DNA from: JAJNBK01 sp035642715
GTDB taxonomy: Archaea > Thermoproteota > Nitrososphaeria > Nitrososphaerales > Nitrososphaeraceae
Assembly: GCA_035642715.1 (NCBI GenBank)
Contig: DASQRW010000046.1
Location: forward strand, 1-64,000
Reading direction: 5' to 3'
Length of the DNA: 64,000 bases
The notes under the pieces were generated by a model that made no database searches, was not told where the DNA came from, and worked only from the letters and a program-made list of their open reading frames with translations. Positions 43,195 through 52,816 of the stretch are shown in pieces (the stretch's first letter is position 1; each line of letters begins with the position of its first letter). Both the position numbers and the translations under genes were made by a program.

Positions 43195-43818
43195 TTATTT
43201 TCCAAGTAATACCTTTCGACCCACAATTTTTATTTTGCCTTCTGCAAACAGCCTTACTGCCTCAGGATATAATTCATGTTCTTTTCTCAATATCCTTGCT
43301 GAGAGTTCTTCTTCTGTGTCTGAGTCAATTACTTCTACTGGCCTCTGAAGTAGAATAGGTCCTGAATCGAGTCCTTCATCTACAAAATGTACAGTGCACC
43401 CTGATACTTTGACACCATATTCTATTGCTTGTTTCTGTGCATGAAGACCGGGAAATGAAGGTAATAACGCTGGATGGATATTTAGTATTCGCATAGGATA
43501 CTCTTTTACGAATTCAGCACTAATAAGGCGCATAAAGCCTGCTAGGCAAACGAGACCATACTCTGATCTTACATCATATTTTTTTAACACTGAAATAACT
43601 TTCTTGTCATAATCCCATCCTTTCAAACCTTGGCTCAGAACAATTTCTGTAGGAATTCCAAAATTTTCGAAGGCAACTTTTAGTCCCGCTGCATCAGTTT
43701 TATTAGAGATTACTACTGCAGGATTGATGTTTTTTATATTTCCTGATTTTATTGCAGAAAGAATCGCAGCCATATTACTTCCTCTGCCGGAGATCAGTAT
43801 CCCAAGCTTAATCAACAA
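43195..43818 (-). CDS. purN: Phosphoribosylglycinamide formyltransferase
   Basis: Transfers the formyl group of 10-formyl-THF to GAR in purine synthesis. The 207-aa protein has the phosphate loop ISGRGSNMAAIL, the catalytic Asn/His pair in RILNIHPALLPSFPGLHAQ, and the Asp-containing GCTVHFVDEGLDSGPIL. It starts MLIKLGILISG. First gene of the purN-folD-5-FCL group, so formyl donor supply and use are encoded together. Confidence 0.94.
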   Translation of the reverse strand: MLIKLGILISGRGSNMAAILSAIKSGNIKNINPAVVISNKTDAAGLKVAFENFGIPTEIVLSQGLKGWDYDKKVISVLKKYDVRSEYGLVCLAGFMRLISAEFVKEYPMRILNIHPALLPSFPGLHAQKQAIEYGVKVSGCTVHFVDEGLDSGPILLQRPVEVIDSDTEEELSARILRKEHELYPEAVRLFAEGKIKIVGRKVLLGK

Positions 43819-43953
43819 TATTTTTGTCGATACTTAAAGATAAATACCTAACAGAAAAGCAAAACGTTTCTCTCCTATTTAACCTGATATCAATCTTATA
43901 TTGTCCCAAGAATGTTAAAATACAAGTTATAACAACAAATTAAAACTAACCAA

Positions 43954-45015
43954 TTGGCTGCTAAAATTTGTTTTTCTCAATGCGGTATTGTTATCTACAC
44001 CGATGGTAAAAAAATATTACTTGATCCTAATAGACAGACTTACTGTGATATTACTTTTGTTTCTCATGCACATACTGATCATTTACATAAAAAGTGCGGC
44101 AAATATGATTCAATAAAAAGTAAGACTTTGGTATCAAGGGAAACTTCGTTGATCGCTGAAGCACGGGGATATAGATTAAGCGATTTACAAGAAGAAGAGG
44201 ATGATGGATTTAAGCTAATTGATACAGGACATATTTTAGGTTCGAGAGGATTGTTAGTAAACCATGATGAGATTTATTATACAGGAGATATCTCAATTAA
44301 AGAAAGAGCATTTATGAGACCAGCTCTAATTCCGCAGGTCCACACATTAATAATAGAATCAACTTTTGGCAGACCGCAATACGTTTTCCCTGATTTGCGC
44401 GAAGTCGTACATAATGCCAACAAGATCATTTCTAGGATGTATGATAAAGGAATTCCTGTCCTTCTAATGGGTTATCCTTTGGGTAAAGCGCAACTATTAA
44501 CAGAATTTTTTGGGCATTGGGATCCGTTATATGTGCATGATTCTGTATATAACATGAACTCTATTTATTCCAAATTGGGTGTACGGTTGAAGAGTACAAT
44601 GAAACATTCCACGGCAGAAGACCAAAACCTTCTTTTAAAAAACAAGCCATGGATCATGATTACTCCATTATTTCATGGGAGAAACGGTTTTATAAAACGC
44701 ATGAAAGAGAGATATGGGGCTATTACAATAGGATTTAGCGGATGGGCCATTGATACAAACTACAAATTCATGATGGGACTTGACTATGCTTTACCTATGA
44801 GCGACCATTGTGATTATAGGGATCTTGTCCAAGTTGTAAATAAATGTATTCCAAAAAAGATCTACACATTTCATGGATTCGCGATAGATTTTGCTAAGAC
44901 ATTGAGAAAGCTTGGTTTCGATGCTGAACCACTTTTAGATAAAGATATGAAAAGAGAAGAAAAAGATAAAAATAGTTCGTCTGTTATTTCTCTTGATAGT
45001 TATATGAATGCTTGA
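43954..45015 (+). CDS. Beta-CASP-like RNA exonuclease / mRNA 3'-end processing factor homologue
   Basis: A metallo-beta-lactamase-fold protein of 353 aa, related to COG1236 (YSH1-like). The metal motif is VSHAHTDHLH, with later GHILGSRGLLV, YYTGDISIKE and ESTFGRPQYVFP. C-terminal SGWAIDTN...ALPMSDHCDYRDLVQ and YTFHGFAIDF supply the remaining ligands. It lacks the KH domains of the larger archaeal CPSF homologues, so it is the short form, likely an exonuclease or DNA/RNA repair nuclease. TTG start at 43954. The stop abuts the convergent 45016 gene with no spacer. Confidence 0.85.
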   Translation: MAAKICFSQCGIVIYTDGKKILLDPNRQTYCDITFVSHAHTDHLHKKCGKYDSIKSKTLVSRETSLIAEARGYRLSDLQEEEDDGFKLIDTGHILGSRGLLVNHDEIYYTGDISIKERAFMRPALIPQVHTLIIESTFGRPQYVFPDLREVVHNANKIISRMYDKGIPVLLMGYPLGKAQLLTEFFGHWDPLYVHDSVYNMNSIYSKLGVRLKSTMKHSTAEDQNLLLKNKPWIMITPLFHGRNGFIKRMKERYGAITIGFSGWAIDTNYKFMMGLDYALPMSDHCDYRDLVQVVNKCIPKKIYTFHGFAIDFAKTLRKLGFDAEPLLDKDMKREEKDKNSSSVISLDSYMNA

Positions 45016-46116
45016 TTAATTAGTTTTTTCCTGATCTCTGAAATATGGAATAACCTTGTTACCAAATATTTCAATGTTCTTAAAGTACCCTTCGCCCCAG
45101 TACCTAATAATAAAATGATTTGTGCCGGCTTTAATGAAGCGTTCAAGCATTTCTATTACATCATCTGGTTTCCCTATGCCTATCGCTGTCCTTGCAACGC
45201 TATCAGGTATTTTCATTGCAGCTCTCTTCATCTGTTGCATGAGTTCTGGCTTATTCATGGCATATTCTGTAAAGTATCTTCGAAAGTCAAATTCTGAGTC
45301 TTGGGGTATATTATGAACTTTTAACAGCTCTGGCTTGTATAGACTAACTTTTACTGCATTTTTCATCTTATTCCAAGCCTCTTCTCCATCATCTGTAAAG
45401 TAAATGTCAACATCATTCGCAAATTGGAAGTTAGATAGATCTCGTCCGTACTTTTTTGCATGTTCTTTAATCACATTGGCATGAGAGCCGAATAATTCTG
45501 GTGTATAACCTATCGGAATCCATCCATCACCATATTTTGCACATAATTCAAGTGTCTTTGGTGCTCCTGCCGCAATATATACGGGTGGTCGTGGTTTACG
45601 AATACTTTTAGTCTGAAGGCACGCATTAATTAATTTGTAATAGACGCCATCATAATTAACATGATTATCTGGGTCAGATTCAAAAAGTCTTTCTATTACT
45701 TCTAATTGTTCCTGGAATTTAGTTACTGGCTTGCTAAATTCTATTCCGAAATCCACTACATTCTGTGCTTCGCCTGCTCCGATTCCAAGAACAGCCCTGC
45801 CTTTTGTAATTCTGTCTAAAGTAATAGTCGAAAGCGCAATTGAAGATGGATGTCTTCTAATAGCATCTGTTACACATGTGCCAAGTTCAACGTTCTGGGT
45901 AACAGCTCCAATGGCTGCAAGCATAAGCCATGCATCATTAACAACAGCATTTTTCCACTGTGGAACGTTTGAATGATCCATTGCCCAAATTGAATCATAA
46001 TCCATCCTGTCAGCTATCTGGCAAGCAGTCATAACCTGAGTTTCGTCCAGCCCCAGTCTGGCAACATTCAGACCCTGCGTAAAACCGAATTTCGTTCTCA
46101 TGTCAAAATCTTGCAT
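45016..46116 (-). CDS. LLM-class F420-dependent oxidoreductase
   Basis: A luciferase-like TIM-barrel enzyme of 366 aa. It reads FGFTQGLNVARLGLDETQ, then MDYDSIWAMDHSNVP, GIGAGEAQNVVDFGIEFSKP, PPVYIAAGAPKTLELCAKYG and a C-terminal FIIRYWGEGY. These match methylene-tetrahydromethanopterin reductase-like (Mer-like) F420 enzymes. cofE at 57095 shows the genome can make F420. The natural substrate is unknown; archaeal members reduce a wide range of compounds. The start at 46116 is drawn; an internal ATG (MRTKFGFTQG) is possible. Confidence 0.85.
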   Translation of the reverse strand: MQDFDMRTKFGFTQGLNVARLGLDETQVMTACQIADRMDYDSIWAMDHSNVPQWKNAVVNDAWLMLAAIGAVTQNVELGTCVTDAIRRHPSSIALSTITLDRITKGRAVLGIGAGEAQNVVDFGIEFSKPVTKFQEQLEVIERLFESDPDNHVNYDGVYYKLINACLQTKSIRKPRPPVYIAAGAPKTLELCAKYGDGWIPIGYTPELFGSHANVIKEHAKKYGRDLSNFQFANDVDIYFTDDGEEAWNKMKNAVKVSLYKPELLKVHNIPQDSEFDFRRYFTEYAMNKPELMQQMKRAAMKIPDSVARTAIGIGKPDDVIEMLERFIKAGTNHFIIRYWGEGYFKNIEIFGNKVIPYFRDQEKTN

Positions 46117-46461
46117 CCTCCATAGGAAGTTAATAGTTGAAAGAATATAGGGAACCGATTACTCATCTTAAAATAAGAAACAAAGTTAGCACCTATTTAA
46201 GTTTGTCCTGTTCATTATAAGACGATCGCTCTGCTTCATCCAGTACCTGTGTGGTAATTATGTACGGCCAACCTCTATATACTATAAGACTATACAATAC
46301 GTTGTAAAGTTCTTTCAAGTTGTAGATTCTGATTAGATTAAAGCTACCATCATTTCCATTAAAACAACAATTTTGTCTTTTTGGTGTAGTATAATGTCTT
46401 ATTTTAATTAAAGTGACATACCGCTCATTCTGCTTGCAAAGAAGCTTTATATAAGAATTCG
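46117..46461. other. Divergent intergenic spacer
   Basis: About 345 bases between the LLM oxidoreductase and the HTH regulator. A TATA-like tttatataag at 46448-46457 sits only about 25 bases before the internal ATG at 46477, favouring that start. Nothing else seen. Confidence 0.4.
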
Positions 46462-46893
46462 ATGGAATTTGTAATGTCTAATATAATGCTTCTACCTTCT
46501 GAAATTGAGGCTAAATCTTTGATTCCCGCGATCAGGGCCATTTTAGCAAAGAAGCTCATCAAAGAGTATGACTTAAAGGAAGAAGTTGTTGCTAATGTAT
46601 TAGGCATCACTCAAGCTGCAGTAAGTAACTATTTGAGAGGGACAAGGGGTGATGTTGAACTTATCTCTAAACTTGGCTCTTTACACGAAGTTATGCATAT
46701 GGTTGACGATATTGCGAGAGATCTGTCAACGAACAAAGCATATACTCCTAACACTATGGCCAAATTAATTGAATTATTTAATTATATGCGCTACACATTT
46801 ATTATATGTGATGTCCATCACCGCATAGAGTCAAATATAGACGAACAAATTTGTGAGCAATGCAAAGGTAGTCTTATACGGGCTAGCATATGA
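46462..46893 (+). CDS. HTH transcriptional regulator (COG2522-like)
   Basis: A 143-aa protein. The N-terminal HTH domain reads IPAIRAILAKKLIKEYDLKE then EVVANVLGITQAAVSNYLRG, an XRE-like helix-turn-helix typical of archaeal COG2522 regulators. A helical linker follows. The end carries an H-x-R...C-x2-C element (CDVHHRIESNIDEQICEQCKG) that may bind a metal. The likely start is ATG at 46477 (MSNIMLLPSEIEAK). Its target is not known. It is convergent with the phosphoglycerate mutase. Confidence 0.78.
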   Translation: MEFVMSNIMLLPSEIEAKSLIPAIRAILAKKLIKEYDLKEEVVANVLGITQAAVSNYLRGTRGDVELISKLGSLHEVMHMVDDIARDLSTNKAYTPNTMAKLIELFNYMRYTFIICDVHHRIESNIDEQICEQCKGSLIRASI

Positions 46894-46911
46894 GATTTAC
46901 CAATAAAATTA

Positions 46912-48207
46912 TCAATAGGTCATCATTCTCATTGCGGTCGAAAGGACATCAACACCCATGAGTAATCCCATACTGCCTTTCGTCGCATATTTTTCGGTAA
47001 ATCTTTGACTATTATCTTTTTTGATTTTGTTTCCTGATACCAATACAGGAACTGGGTCGTCGCTATGTCCTTTTTTCACACATGGAGTGGAGTGGTCGGC
47101 AGAAATAATTATGGTAGAATCTTCAACTTTTAAGTTTTTTGTAAGTGTTGAAAAGAACCTCCTATCGATATCTTCAATATTCGTCTTTTTTCCTTTTGCA
47201 TCGCCATCATGTCCATATTCGTCGGGTCCCTTTATGTGAACATAGATAACATTAAACTTCTCCAGATTCTCTGCTGCGACTATTGCTTTTTTTTCATAGT
47301 CGGTGACATCACCAGCCTTAAAGGCTCTCATTCCTAAGACTTTGGAGATTCCAATTTCTACAGGCATATCTACAATACATGCTACATTGATGCCATATTT
47401 TCTATTTATTGGTTCTATGTCTGGATATCTATTTCCAGAATCCCGAGCAAGTACAGCATTAATAGGTTTCTTTCCTGTTTTGGAACGGGCATTATTGATG
47501 GGATGATTCCTCAGTAATTTCGCAGCTTGATCTGTAAATTCATTGACCAATTTTGCTGATGTTTTTGCTGCCACTGTGTTTTCTTGGGGTTCCGATATAC
47601 CAATATGAGGTTTAGCAATTGTAGGTTTGGCTATTCCCATCCCGTTAATTCTGTCATAAGCCGGATCTGTATTTGATATCTTTTCAGATAACTTTATCTT
47701 GTCATGTCTAAAACGGATAGTTACTCTATGAGCAATGGTTGGCTCTATGACAACTGATGCACTTATGTCGCTAAAATGAATTTTTTCACTCAATGTTTTA
47801 CAAATTGATACAGCTTCTTCCTTACTGATAATCCTTCCAGCCCTTCTGTCGATAATTTGTAAATTATCATCAACTGTAGCGAAGTTTCCTCGCATTGCTA
47901 GGTCACCTTCTTTGAAATCTATGTTGCAGCCAATTGATTCTATTACACCCCTGCCAACATAACTGCCGTCCTTGAAACTATAGCCTAGCATATTAAATAC
48001 CGCTATATCAGACTGTGGGGCTATTCCCTTTCCTACGCTAATCACTTGCCCCATACATCCGTTTCTAGTAAGTGAGTCCATGCAAGGTGTATATGCTGCC
48101 TCAAGAGGTGTCAAATCATTTAAGGAATGATGAGGAAGGTCACCAACACCGTCAAGAAGAACATATACAATCTTGATATTGCTACTGAGTTGGGAAGACA
48201 TATACAC
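46912..48207 (-). CDS. apgM: Cofactor-independent phosphoglycerate mutase (ApgM type)
   Basis: Interconverts 3- and 2-phosphoglycerate in gluconeogenesis and glycolysis. The 431-aa protein belongs to the archaeal alkaline-phosphatase superfamily branch. It has IVYVLLDGVGDLPHHSL with metal Asp, ARNGCMG-type TRNGCMGQV, the substrate loop PQSDIAVFNMLGYSF, VYVHIKGPDEYGHDGD and IIISADHSTPCVKKGHSDDP. It starts at the first Met or the near Met (MSSQLSSN), 10 bases in. Convergent with the HTH gene. Confidence 0.93.
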   Translation of the reverse strand: MYMSSQLSSNIKIVYVLLDGVGDLPHHSLNDLTPLEAAYTPCMDSLTRNGCMGQVISVGKGIAPQSDIAVFNMLGYSFKDGSYVGRGVIESIGCNIDFKEGDLAMRGNFATVDDNLQIIDRRAGRIISKEEAVSICKTLSEKIHFSDISASVVIEPTIAHRVTIRFRHDKIKLSEKISNTDPAYDRINGMGIAKPTIAKPHIGISEPQENTVAAKTSAKLVNEFTDQAAKLLRNHPINNARSKTGKKPINAVLARDSGNRYPDIEPINRKYGINVACIVDMPVEIGISKVLGMRAFKAGDVTDYEKKAIVAAENLEKFNVIYVHIKGPDEYGHDGDAKGKKTNIEDIDRRFFSTLTKNLKVEDSTIIISADHSTPCVKKGHSDDPVPVLVSGNKIKKDNSQRFTEKYATKGSMGLLMGVDVLSTAMRMMTY

Positions 48208-48670
48208 CTCAGATAATTACTCGTAAATTTATCTGTAGTGGAATAATACAATTAGAGATAGTGATATTGGTTTCAGCGTAACGAAATGCAATTTTTAGAC
48301 GTTTCTGAATAGAAAAAGGTTATCACTTGACTATAAGTTGATATTATCGTTAGTCATATCGATCGACTGTGAATTTTTTCTGACTATACCGTGTGCAATA
48401 CTTTGTTTTATAGAGTTATAAATAAAATATATATATATATATATATATAAAGTGATAATATCGATCGATTAGATGATTTATCATCCAAATATATTAAAAA
48501 AATAATCTTATCATGAATCTATTACTAATTCGTTATAGATAGTATTACGAGCTTTTTATTTTTAAAGTATTTGACTGATAGCTAGAAATAGTTTGGGTTA
48601 AGTTACAAACATTTGTCGATTAAGGTCATATCAAAGAAATTTTAGTGTACTGCCTATTGTTATTATTAGT
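48208..48670. other. Intergenic region with AT microsatellite
   Basis: Very AT-rich. It contains an (AT)n tract at 48427-48449 and ATCGATCGA palindromes on either side of it (about 48358 and 48461). No gene supported. Confidence 0.45.
48427..48449. repeat. (AT)n microsatellite
   Basis: About eleven uninterrupted AT units. Slippage-prone; no function implied. Confidence 0.85.
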
Positions 48671-49348
48671 CTATGTTCTTCTAGATACATATCTGCTAAT
48701 TACATCACCATTCTCATCCTTGCTTGCTAAAATGAATCGCCATTTTTTCTCTCTAGCTTCTCTTATGCCTATTCTCGAAGAAGAAATTATTCTTTGAGGA
48801 TTTATTCCATATTCTATATGAAGTTGAGTTCTTGCATTTGTCATGTCTTGTCCATTTAGAGATTTGTCAATCCTTAATGCCTGCGTAAGCTTTCCTGGTC
48901 CTGAAGATAATGAGAATTCGTCATCAGTATTACGCAAGATCTTCATAATATGGATACCTTCCAATGGTTGTAACGCCCTAATAAGAACTGCACCCGCTTT
49001 AACTTCAGACGATCTTGCAGATACATTTACACAATAATAATTACCATAAGTGAAATAAACATAAGCATGACCAGCTTCTCCAAACATTGGCGTATTTCTA
49101 GGAGTAACTCCTCTATAGGCATGACTTGCCGGATCTTCATCGAAACCGTATGCTTCTGTTTCAACAATTAAGCCTGACAATCTGTATATTTTATCCTTTG
49201 ATTCATGAATAATACGAACAAGTTTTTTGCCAACTAACTCTTTTGCAACAAGTTCAGTATGTCTGTAATAGAATTCCTGATTTGGAATATCCAACGAATC
49301 ATCTTTGCAATTGTCATATGACATAGATACGTCAACTTTGAATAGCAA
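48671..49348 (-). CDS. 3-methyladenine DNA glycosylase (AAG/MPG family)
   Basis: Excises alkylated purines and hypoxanthine from DNA, starting base excision repair. The 225-aa protein has ELVGKKLVRIIH, the catalytic Glu and DNA-intercalating region LIVETEAYGFDEDPASHAYR, and GEAGHAYVYFTYGNYYCVNV. GAVLIRALQPLEG and LSSGPGKLTQALRIDKSLNG follow. The start gives a short extra MLFKVDVSMSYD leader; the internal ATG (MSYDNCKDD) is a possible alternative. It diverges from the SemiSWEET gene. Confidence 0.92.
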   Translation of the reverse strand: MLFKVDVSMSYDNCKDDSLDIPNQEFYYRHTELVAKELVGKKLVRIIHESKDKIYRLSGLIVETEAYGFDEDPASHAYRGVTPRNTPMFGEAGHAYVYFTYGNYYCVNVSARSSEVKAGAVLIRALQPLEGIHIMKILRNTDDEFSLSSGPGKLTQALRIDKSLNGQDMTNARTQLHIEYGINPQRIISSSRIGIREAREKKWRFILASKDENGDVISRYVSRRT

Positions 49349-49471
49349 ATATTTGGTTTTCGATCGGTAATAAAGTAAGCGATCTATTCATACAATGTAG
49401 CAGTTAGCAGATATGTCATTTAATATATATCTATAAACAATCAAATGCACCTATAAGTAATTTACACATTT

Positions 49472-49747
49472 ATGTTTGATTTTTTAATATCTGCAATAGG
49501 AATATTGGCTAGCATATTTGCCCTTTCAAGTACAGTACCGCAAATAATCAAGGGCGTCAAAACTAAGAAAATGGACGATGTGTCTGTCTGGCTGATATTG
49601 TCCTTAATAGTTGGGCTGTCATTATGGGTAATATACGGAATAGGTATAAATGATGTTGTGATCGTTGGAGGAAATTCAGTAGGAGTGTCATTAAATGTTG
49701 TACTTCTTTTTCTAAAATTTAGATATTCAAGAAATCCCATTAGCTAG
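49472..49747 (+). CDS. SemiSWEET sugar transporter
   Basis: A 91-aa PQ-loop protein with three membrane helices (about 5-22, 38-58, 65-83). The signature STVPQIIKGVKTKKMDDVS carries the Pro-Gln pair. WLILSLIVGLSLWVIYGIG and NSVGVSLNVVLLFLKFRY match bacterial SemiSWEETs. Half-transporters of this kind dimerise and move small sugars passively. In an autotrophic ammonia oxidizer the cargo is uncertain. Confidence 0.88.
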   Translation: MFDFLISAIGILASIFALSSTVPQIIKGVKTKKMDDVSVWLILSLIVGLSLWVIYGIGINDVVIVGGNSVGVSLNVVLLFLKFRYSRNPIS

Positions 49748-50005
49748 AACGTAATTGATATTAACAAACGGAAAAAATCTATGTTAAAATCAATAAACGC
49801 AGATAAAGAGTATGAGAGAGTATTTTTTCATTCATTGAGCCTTTTCTGTAGTAAATAGAGATAATCATTTATCTTTACTATTTTCCCTGTATAGGAATAA
49901 TACAAACCATATGAGACAAATTTTGATAATGAATATACCTATCTGTCGTCATACTATCAATAATTTTTTGTCTATAATATATTCAAAATAACGAAGGTGC
50001 TTCTA

Positions 50006-51766
50006 TTAATCATCTTCCTCTTCCTCGTTATTTTGCTTGTCTTCTCCTTCTTCTCCTTCTTCTCCTTCTCCTACCGCTTCAAAACTTATTGATTTGGATA
50101 TTTCTTCATAACCAGCTGCAGATGCATTAACATCAACGGCAAATGTACCGGGGTCAGAATCTTCATCAAGTTCCCAAGCATATGAAACAATCCCATCATC
50201 ATCATCATCAAATTCCTTCGTGTCGCCAGAAGGATATGTAACCATACCATCAATGTCAGCATATTGTATTGTTTCATCTGATATTGCATCATTTACGGTA
50301 ACTGTTACAGTCTGCTCATCTCCTAGGCTGATTGGATCCTCAGCCACTTCTATTTGTACCATCATTTTTGAAGCTTGATTTTCACTATTGGAGGGAGCGG
50401 TAATGGTGTTGTTCGAGGCAGACGAAGAAGGCATATCTCTGACAAGCACATTCATTACATCTTTATCCATAGTACCATGCTTGTCTGTAACTATCAATTC
50501 AAATGTAAAGACGGTATCTGCAGACACAATGGGAGAAGTAAATGTCAATACCTCTTTATCGACTCCTGCTGATGTATCTAACACTGGATTGCCTGCAGTC
50601 TGTTTCCACGAATAATTTAAGCTGTCGCCAATATCTAGATCACTACTGGCGCTACCTGAAAGGGTTAGAGACATATTTTCATTTACTTCTAAATCTGGGC
50701 CCGCATTAGCAATTGGGGCATTATTACTGGATGACAAAGAAGTATTGTTAGTAGATACATCTCTTACTAGAACATTTGTAGAGTCAGTCGATGTTAAACC
50801 GTTATTATCAATCACTGTCAATTCGAACGTAAAAGTAGTGTCAGAAGATACACTCGGAACGATAAACGTCCAAATTTTTGTTTGTGCATCTCCTAGAGTT
50901 ATCAGTGGATGGGGATTTTGTTTCCAAATATAAGATAAGATAATACCATCAGGATCGTTACTTTTAGAAGCATTAAGACTAATACTTGAACCTTCATTAA
51001 CTATCAAATCGCTGCCGGCGTCAGCTACGGGAGGAATTAATTTTAGTTCCCCTCTTCCTTCAAGCGAGGATGCATTGTCAAAGTTCGACTCTCTATTTTC
51101 ACGAAACGAAGGAGCAGGAAGTAGATATGGTTTGGTATTATTTCCATTTGCTTGTTCTGTCCCTGCAGGTGAGATCGCTGGCTCAATACTCGAGTCGAGA
51201 TAATCTGACAATATAGAAAAAGGAGGATTTTCTGGTTCAACTAGTAACGACTCATTATTTTGCTCTGCAGCCACCTTTTTAGGGTCTATAGAATCACCGC
51301 TCTCATATGATAATGGATCTTCTGTGTCAGCAGTTATTCCAGTAACATTTAGAGAATAATATTTTGTAGAACCTGGAATGTCTCCACATGATACTTTTGC
51401 AGTAAGTTCATTATTTCCCCCTTTTATCATATGATAATTTTTAGAGTATAGAAAAGACCATGTAGAATAATCATTAACTCCTCCTGGACCTGTTGCTGTA
51501 GCAGCTTGAAATGGTTTTAAATCATTCCAATCCAGATAAACCTGACAGGCGGTGGTCGCATTATCCGTTGAAATCCCTGAGACATTAAGTTCACCGATTG
51601 GAACTTGTTGATCTTGGTAATGAGAGGTAATTTTAACGCCAGGCGTATTATTAGCCTCTCCATATATAGCGATAGCAGCAACAGTAGACAAAGCTATCAA
51701 TATCAAAGTTAGAAGAATTGATATTTTACTGTTAAAGTGAATAGCTTTATCCATTACGAGATACAA
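50006..51766 (-). CDS. Secreted/cell-surface protein with two PKD domains
   Basis: A 586-aa exported protein. A hydrophobic signal segment lies at about 13-35 (ISILLTLILIALSTVAAIAI). There is an N-terminal beta domain with two Cys. Two PKD domains follow (about 245-335 and 350-440), each with the pattern ANAGPDLEVNENMSLTLSGS...W.QTAG and DTVFTFELIVTDKHG. A further beta region (TVTVNDAISDETIQYADIDG) leads to a strongly acidic Glu/Asp tail (GEEGEEGEDKQNNEEEEDD). Many N-glycosylation sequons. Likely part of the cell envelope or an adhesin. Confidence 0.85.
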   Translation of the reverse strand: MYLVMDKAIHFNSKISILLTLILIALSTVAAIAIYGEANNTPGVKITSHYQDQQVPIGELNVSGISTDNATTACQVYLDWNDLKPFQAATATGPGGVNDYSTWSFLYSKNYHMIKGGNNELTAKVSCGDIPGSTKYYSLNVTGITADTEDPLSYESGDSIDPKKVAAEQNNESLLVEPENPPFSILSDYLDSSIEPAISPAGTEQANGNNTKPYLLPAPSFRENRESNFDNASSLEGRGELKLIPPVADAGSDLIVNEGSSISLNASKSNDPDGIILSYIWKQNPHPLITLGDAQTKIWTFIVPSVSSDTTFTFELTVIDNNGLTSTDSTNVLVRDVSTNNTSLSSSNNAPIANAGPDLEVNENMSLTLSGSASSDLDIGDSLNYSWKQTAGNPVLDTSAGVDKEVLTFTSPIVSADTVFTFELIVTDKHGTMDKDVMNVLVRDMPSSSASNNTITAPSNSENQASKMMVQIEVAEDPISLGDEQTVTVTVNDAISDETIQYADIDGMVTYPSGDTKEFDDDDDGIVSYAWELDEDSDPGTFAVDVNASAAGYEEISKSISFEAVGEGEEGEEGEDKQNNEEEEDD

Positions 51767-52177
51767 AACAAAGATAAAAAATACTTTTAAGTAGTGTTGT
51801 TAAAAGGCTTAGAGCTGATGTCTAATATATACAATCTTTTAATAGATGCTAAATCAATATTTGTTCTAATCGAATACACATAATTGAGCAATTTAGATTT
51901 CATTATATTTCTAATTCTCATCGATTCATTCAATCAATCTAATGAAGCTAATAGTCTCCCTACAAGTAACACAATACATAGTGACAATTACTGGTATTTG
52001 ATTCAACATTTTATATGCATTTAATAGAAGATAATAAAGTGATAAGATTCACAGTAGGACGACCAGAGCAGTTTGTGTATTGCAATAAAAACTTTCTCAT
52101 TATATACAACCCATAGAATTACTTTATTCATTCAAGAATAAATTACCAATGTAGATCGAGTCTCTCTGATTGCTGAA
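51767..52177. other. Intergenic region with a possible small ORF
   Basis: Between the PKD and VTT genes. It contains the 33-codon candidate at 52015-52116 listed separately; otherwise AT-rich and featureless. Confidence 0.4.
52015..52116 (+). CDS. Possible 33-aa small protein
   Basis: ATG at 52015 to TAG at 52116, reading MHLIEDNKVIRFTVGRPEQF then VYCNKNFLIIYNP. The residue mix looks coding-like (alternating strand pattern, Arg/Glu/Gly present). No TATA or ribosome-binding site was confirmed and no family is known. Confidence 0.3.
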   Translation: MHLIEDNKVIRFTVGRPEQFVYCNKNFLIIYNP

Positions 52178-52816
52178 TTATTTTTCGTTGGGATCATCTT
52201 CAAGCGTCCAAGGAAACCATTTTCCAATTATCTTTGCCCAATCAATTTTTACATAAAGGTATATCATTATTCCCAGCACTATAGCACTTGCAACAGCTCC
52301 AGCAAGTAAATATCCAGGATCGGTAGATTTTGAACCAAGGTTTTCAATGAATGGTCTTCCTAAAAAAACCGCTCCTAATACAATTATTTCATTAAGAACA
52401 AATTTTCCAAGGAAGGTTGCAATTGCGAATTTCCACGGATTATACTTTACAAGTCCAAGAGGAATATAGATCAGATCATCCGGTATAGGAGTAAGGGCGG
52501 CGGCAAACGCTCCTGGCCAACCATACTTTCTGAGCAGCCTTTGAAGAGGAAGTATTCTTCTCTTTGTCGTAGTGCTCAGGATGTTTCGGCCATAATAACT
52601 CACGTAGAATATTATCATTTTTGCTATGACCGCTCCGATTGCACTAGAAAGAGCTAAAATGTGAGGATCTAATTGTTTGTTAAAAGCTGCAGTGACAAGT
52701 ACAGGAAAATATGGTATAGGAATGAAAACTATAATGCTTCCAACAAAACTTATTAGTAGTATGCCTAAGTAGCCAAAGTCATCATAGAATGCAAAGATTT
52801 CGTCGATATTAACCAA
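52178..52816 (-). CDS. VTT/DedA-type membrane protein
   Basis: A 212-aa multi-spanning protein of the SNARE-associated/VTT family. It has five or six hydrophobic segments: LGILLISFVGSIIVFIPIPY, the re-entrant-like PWKFAIATFLGKFVLNEIIV, and the Gly/Pro/Arg signature around KYGWPGAFAAALTPIPDDL. Bacterial and eukaryotic relatives help lipid movement across membranes. The archaeal role is not established. A stand-alone gene. Confidence 0.85.
   Translation of the reverse strand: MVNIDEIFAFYDDFGYLGILLISFVGSIIVFIPIPYFPVLVTAAFNKQLDPHILALSSAIGAVIAKMIIFYVSYYGRNILSTTTKRRILPLQRLLRKYGWPGAFAAALTPIPDDLIYIPLGLVKYNPWKFAIATFLGKFVLNEIIVLGAVFLGRPFIENLGSKSTDPGYLLAGAVASAIVLGIMIYLYVKIDWAKIIGKWFPWTLEDDPNEK

Noticed and set aside
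48358..48470. ATCGATCGA palindromes flanking the AT repeat as possible recombination or origin sites
   Set aside because: Short common palindromes in AT-rich DNA, with no origin-associated genes (orc1/cdc6) nearby.
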